Shown: piece by piece, positions 61,655 through 64,000 of the stretch | Numbering within the stretch: position 1 is the stretch's first letter | Layout of the letters: each line of letters starts with the position of its first letter | NCBI GenBank assembly: GCA_963798455.1 | Contig: CAWCTD010000003.1 | Coordinates: 248,001 to 312,000, forward strand | DNA from: CAWCTD01 sp963798455 | GTDB lineage: Bacteria; Acidobacteriota; Terriglobia; Bryobacterales; Bryobacteraceae | Reading direction: 5' to 3' | Length of the DNA: 64,000 nucleotides | The notes under the pieces: model-generated | The model's input: only the letters and a program-made list of their open reading frames with translations | What the model was told of the DNA's origin: nothing | The model's database searches: none | Made by a program: the position numbers and the translations under genes

Positions 61655-62875
61655 GTGTAGTGTCCACGAAATAACTGGACAACTCAGTCCCTCGGTTTCC
61701 TCATTGCCCTCCGCTTACGAGGCAAGGTGCAGCCAGGTTGGATCTGCTCCAGCGTTTGCCGGCAGCGCGAGAGCTTTTCCACGATCGATTCGACCGTGGC
61801 CGTCCAGACGAAGGGTTTCGGGTTTTCGTTCCAGGCCGTTAGGAATTCTTGAATCGCTTCTTGGAGATCGGCCACGCTCCCAAACGAGCCGCGGCGGATT
61901 CTCTTTCGAGTGAGTTCGCCGAACCACCGCTCCACCAGATTCAACCAACTGGAACTGGTCGGCACGAAGTGGGGCACAAAGCGCGGGTGACGTTTCAGCC
62001 AAGTCTGGACCCTGGGATGTTTGTGGGTGCCGTAGTTATCCATCACCAGATGCAACCGGGTTTCCCCGGGGAACTGCTGATCCAGACGTCGTAGAAACCG
62101 CAAGAAACTCCTGATGCCGGTGTCGCTCATAGCACTGTCCCACCACGCGTCCTTGCAGGATCTCCAGGGCAGCAAACAACGTGGTCGTGCCGTTGCGCTT
62201 GTAGTCGTGGGTCATGGTTCCGCAGCGGCCCTTCTTCAACGGCAGACCTGGCTGGGTGCGGTCCAGCGCCTGAATTTGGCTCTTCTCGTCGACACACAAC
62301 ACCATCGCCTGCTGGGGCGGATTCAGGTACAACCCCACCACGTCCGTCAATTTCTCCAGAAACCGGGCATCCCGCGACAGCTTAAACGTCTTCGCCAGGT
62401 GCGGTTTGAGATTATGGCCCTGCCAGATACTGTTGATGGTGGACTTGCTGACTCCTTGCTCAGCGGCCAGCAGCCGGCAACTCCACTGGGTCATCCCCTT
62501 GGGCTTGGTGCGCAGCGTGGCATCCACGATGGCCTGGATCTTGTCCGGGCCATAGATCGGTTTTCGGCCGCGTCCGGGCGCCACTTCCCACAGACCATCC
62601 AGTCCCTCCTGCTCGAAACGGGCCCGCCATAGATTCACCGTTTTTCGATTGACCGCCAACTGCTGGGCGATGGCGCTATCGGCCTTTCCTTCCGCGGCCG
62701 CGAGCACGATCTGGCTGCGCAAAGCCACCTGTTGCGGTGTGCCAAACGCTGAGATCCACTGCCGAAGCTGCTGCTTCTCGGCGTCCTTCAGCGATAAAAC
62801 TGGAGTGGATACCGGCATCAACCCCAGCATACCGGAATGCGATTCAGTTGTCCATCTATTTGTTGGACACTACAC
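61655..62875 (-). mobile_element. IS630-family element inside the oxidoreductase gene
   Basis: 1221 bp with ends GTGTAGTGTCCA (both sides, inverted), flanked by TA at 61653-61654 and 62876-62877. Removing the IS and one TA gives an uninterrupted frame (RSVLAAAPLPVWDLVV). Its transposase is frameshifted. Confidence 0.92.
61684..62830 (-). pseudogene. IS630-family transposase with one frameshift
   Basis: The first frame (to ~62100) has HTH parts (KADSAIAQQLAVNRKTVNLW) and the first catalytic Asp in VLCVDEKSQIQALD. At RHRHQEFL the frame must advance by one base to continue RFLRRLDQQFPG, with the second Asp in LVMDNYGTHK and Glu in SWLNLVERWFGE. This is a mutation, or a programmed +1 shift at TTTCTTG. 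Related to the intact gene at 47323. Confidence 0.82.
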
Positions 62876-62938
62876 TAGCACGGACCGGGCGATCCCGGCC
62901 CCAGCCACGGATCCTTTCAGGAAATCGCGGCGATGCAT
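62876..62938 (-). pseudogene. FAD-dependent oxidoreductase, detached Tat signal segment
   Basis: Encodes MHRRDFLKGSVAGAGIARSV with the twin-arginine motif, ending at the IS630. It overlaps the end of the sulfatase fragment by ~22 bp, showing the original operon order sulfatase, oxidoreductase, esterase. Confidence 0.85.
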
Positions 62939-63475
62939 AAGGCAGCCTCCAGCCGGGCGTGCCGGCTCACTGGGCTCAACGCAGGATAGTCCCCCACGGC
63001 CGTGGACGAAACCCTCTTCGCCATTGTCTCCTCGTAGTCTCTCCGAATACCATCCGGAAAGCCTTGGATCAACCGCTGGATGCGCGACCGGATTTCCGCC
63101 ACAACCTCGGGATGCCCCGGCGCAACGTCGTAGATTTCTTCCGGATCGCTCACCACATCGTAACGCGCCGCGGCCGGAAGCAGCAGGTCGATTGGCCCGC
63201 CCGCTGGCGCCGGGCCGTAAACTGCCGAGTTGTAGCGGGCCACCTGGAGCTTCCACTGCTTCCAGCGGGCACATTGCAGATCGACATTGTCGAAGCAAAG
63301 CAGGGCCTCCCGTTCCAACTCCGACTTCTGGCCCGCAAGCCGGGGCCCAATGTCGATCCCATCGGGCGGATTCTTCGGCAGCACCGCCTCGCACAGCCTG
63401 GACATGGTCGGCAGAATGTCCATTATCGAACCGATGCCCGCGCACGTTCACCCCTTCGGGATGCGGCCCCTCAAC
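62917..63475 (-). pseudogene. C-terminal remnant of a sulfatase
   Basis: MDILPTMSRLCEAV, then PPDGIDIGPRL, LCFDNVDLQCARWKQWKLQV, RYDVVSDPEEIYDVAPGHPE and VVAEIRSRIQRLI match arylsulfatase C-terminal halves. The frame upstream (GRIPKG) is cut by a TGA at 63448-63450, and the catalytic Cys/Ser (CxPSR) half is missing. Dead. Confidence 0.75.
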
Positions 63476-63514
63476 ACGGTGAACAAGTACAGAGGTCCCT
63501 CTGCTCGGCCTACC

Positions 63515-63605
63515 TCAGGGCTGGCCAGTAACGCCCATTGATTCAGCCACTTCCAGGCGAAAAACGGCCGATAGATGAAGCAAAGCCGACCTAAAGGGCA
63601 CTATC
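63515..63605 (+). repeat. Dispersed repeat B, copy 3
   Basis: GGCCAGTAACGCCCATTGAT, TCAGCCACTTCCAGG, GCCGATAGATGAAGCAAAGC, CGACCTAAAGGG. Aligns over at least 75 bp with the inverse of 54370-54490. Confidence 0.75.
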
Positions 63606-63651
63606 GCCGCCAAATCGAAGGTAACCCATTGGCATCTCCCGATTCAGATCG

Positions 63652-63860
63652 AGAAGGTATCGCTGACCAGTTTGCAGCAGCGGTTGGTGAAGACCGGTGG
63701 CCCCCTGGTCGAGCATGCTCAGTACTTCTAGTTGTTGCTGACAGAGAATCATGTGACGGAGCGACTCTTTGGAAGCATAGTGCGGTGGATTGCCGCGCTG
63801 CCGTCGCCAACCGGATGGCGGGCTGCGGCGGGCAAGCAGACGGGTCGAAGGAACGAGGGG
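63652..63860 (+). pseudogene. IS1380-like transposase C-terminal remnant
   Basis: Reads LQQRLVKTGGPLVEHAQYF, stop, LLLTENHVTERLFGSIVRWI and AALPSPTG. The pattern of an IS1380-family C-terminus (R/K-hAxYYWLLLAExHLTRRLFG) is clear. Only ~65 codons with a stop remain. Confidence 0.65.
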
Positions 63861-63944
63861 GGCGAAGACCTGTATGAGAAATCACTCGAAATGAGGCGCT
63901 TCCCGGTGCTTCCGTACCCAGAGGAGACAGAACTGGGACCCTCC

Positions 63945-64000
63945 CGGGCCGCCGAACTCGCTCGGGAGAGGCAGGATGAAGAGAACGGCTTCAACGGAGG
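63945..64000 (+). repeat. Dispersed repeat C, copy 3 (cut by window edge)
   Basis: GACCCTCCCGGGCCGCCGAA, CTCGCTCGGGAGAGGCAGGA, then GGCTTCAACGGAGG. The part that holds the -10-like word in the other copies lies beyond the window. Confidence 0.5.

Overview
The window looks like a chromosome segment of an Acidobacteriota member, probably Solibacter/Bryobacter-like. This is inferred from family content only. It is GC-rich, carries a large Oar-type TonB receptor with a carboxypeptidase-like N-terminal domain, has four long TolB/PD40 beta-propeller proteins (two fused to an N-terminal DNA-binding domain), and has many Tat-exported enzymes of the acetamidase, ThuA, aldo-keto reductase and isomerase-fold types. 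No rRNA, complete tRNA or CRISPR array was seen.

Layout. 1-8.6 kb is a broken defence-type operon on the minus strand: SNF2 helicase with a C-terminal DUF3883 domain, then a SIR2-family protein, then a DUF1156 DNA methyltransferase. The genes are tightly coupled. Two copies of one IS3-family element, in opposite orientations, interrupt the helicase and the methyltransferase. 8.8-10.9 kb carries serine recombinases. 11-24 kb is a metabolic and regulatory stretch: CurA-like reductase, HTH-propeller regulator, MtaA/UroD-like protein, SnoaL-like protein, RsbRD-like domain, ferredoxin-type aldo-keto reductase, isomerase-fold protein, acetamidase and ThuA. 24-26.4 kb holds decayed integrases and an intact rve-type IS. 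26.6-31.4 kb is an Oar-like TonB receptor followed by an enolase-superfamily dehydratase. 33-45 kb has two paralogous histidine kinase / OmpR-type regulator / TPR-PD40 operons arranged back to back, with an intact third copy of the IS3 element between them. 45-50.7 kb has two IS630 elements, decayed genes and an O-methyltransferase. 51-54 kb has a glycine-zipper protein, an orphan tRNA 3' end and a second HTH-propeller regulator. 54.6-59.6 kb has two more serine recombinases, one split by an IS21 element. 59.8-63.5 kb is the remains of a sulfatase / FAD-oxidoreductase / esterase operon, with an IS630 inside the oxidoreductase signal peptide.

Interplay. Insertion and decay dominate. At least four genes can be restored in frame by removing an IS plus one target duplication, so these insertions are simple and probably recent. 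Three dispersed intergenic repeat families (A, B, C) lie between genes. Repeat A is in minus orientation at every copy left of 24 kb and plus orientation at every copy right of 38 kb. A structured ~105-bp segment with paired compensatory changes follows the transposase genes of two unrelated IS families; it is the least explained signal in the window. The DUF1156 / SIR2 / SNF2-DUF3883 gene set is the best candidate for an under-described anti-phage system, although here it is disrupted.
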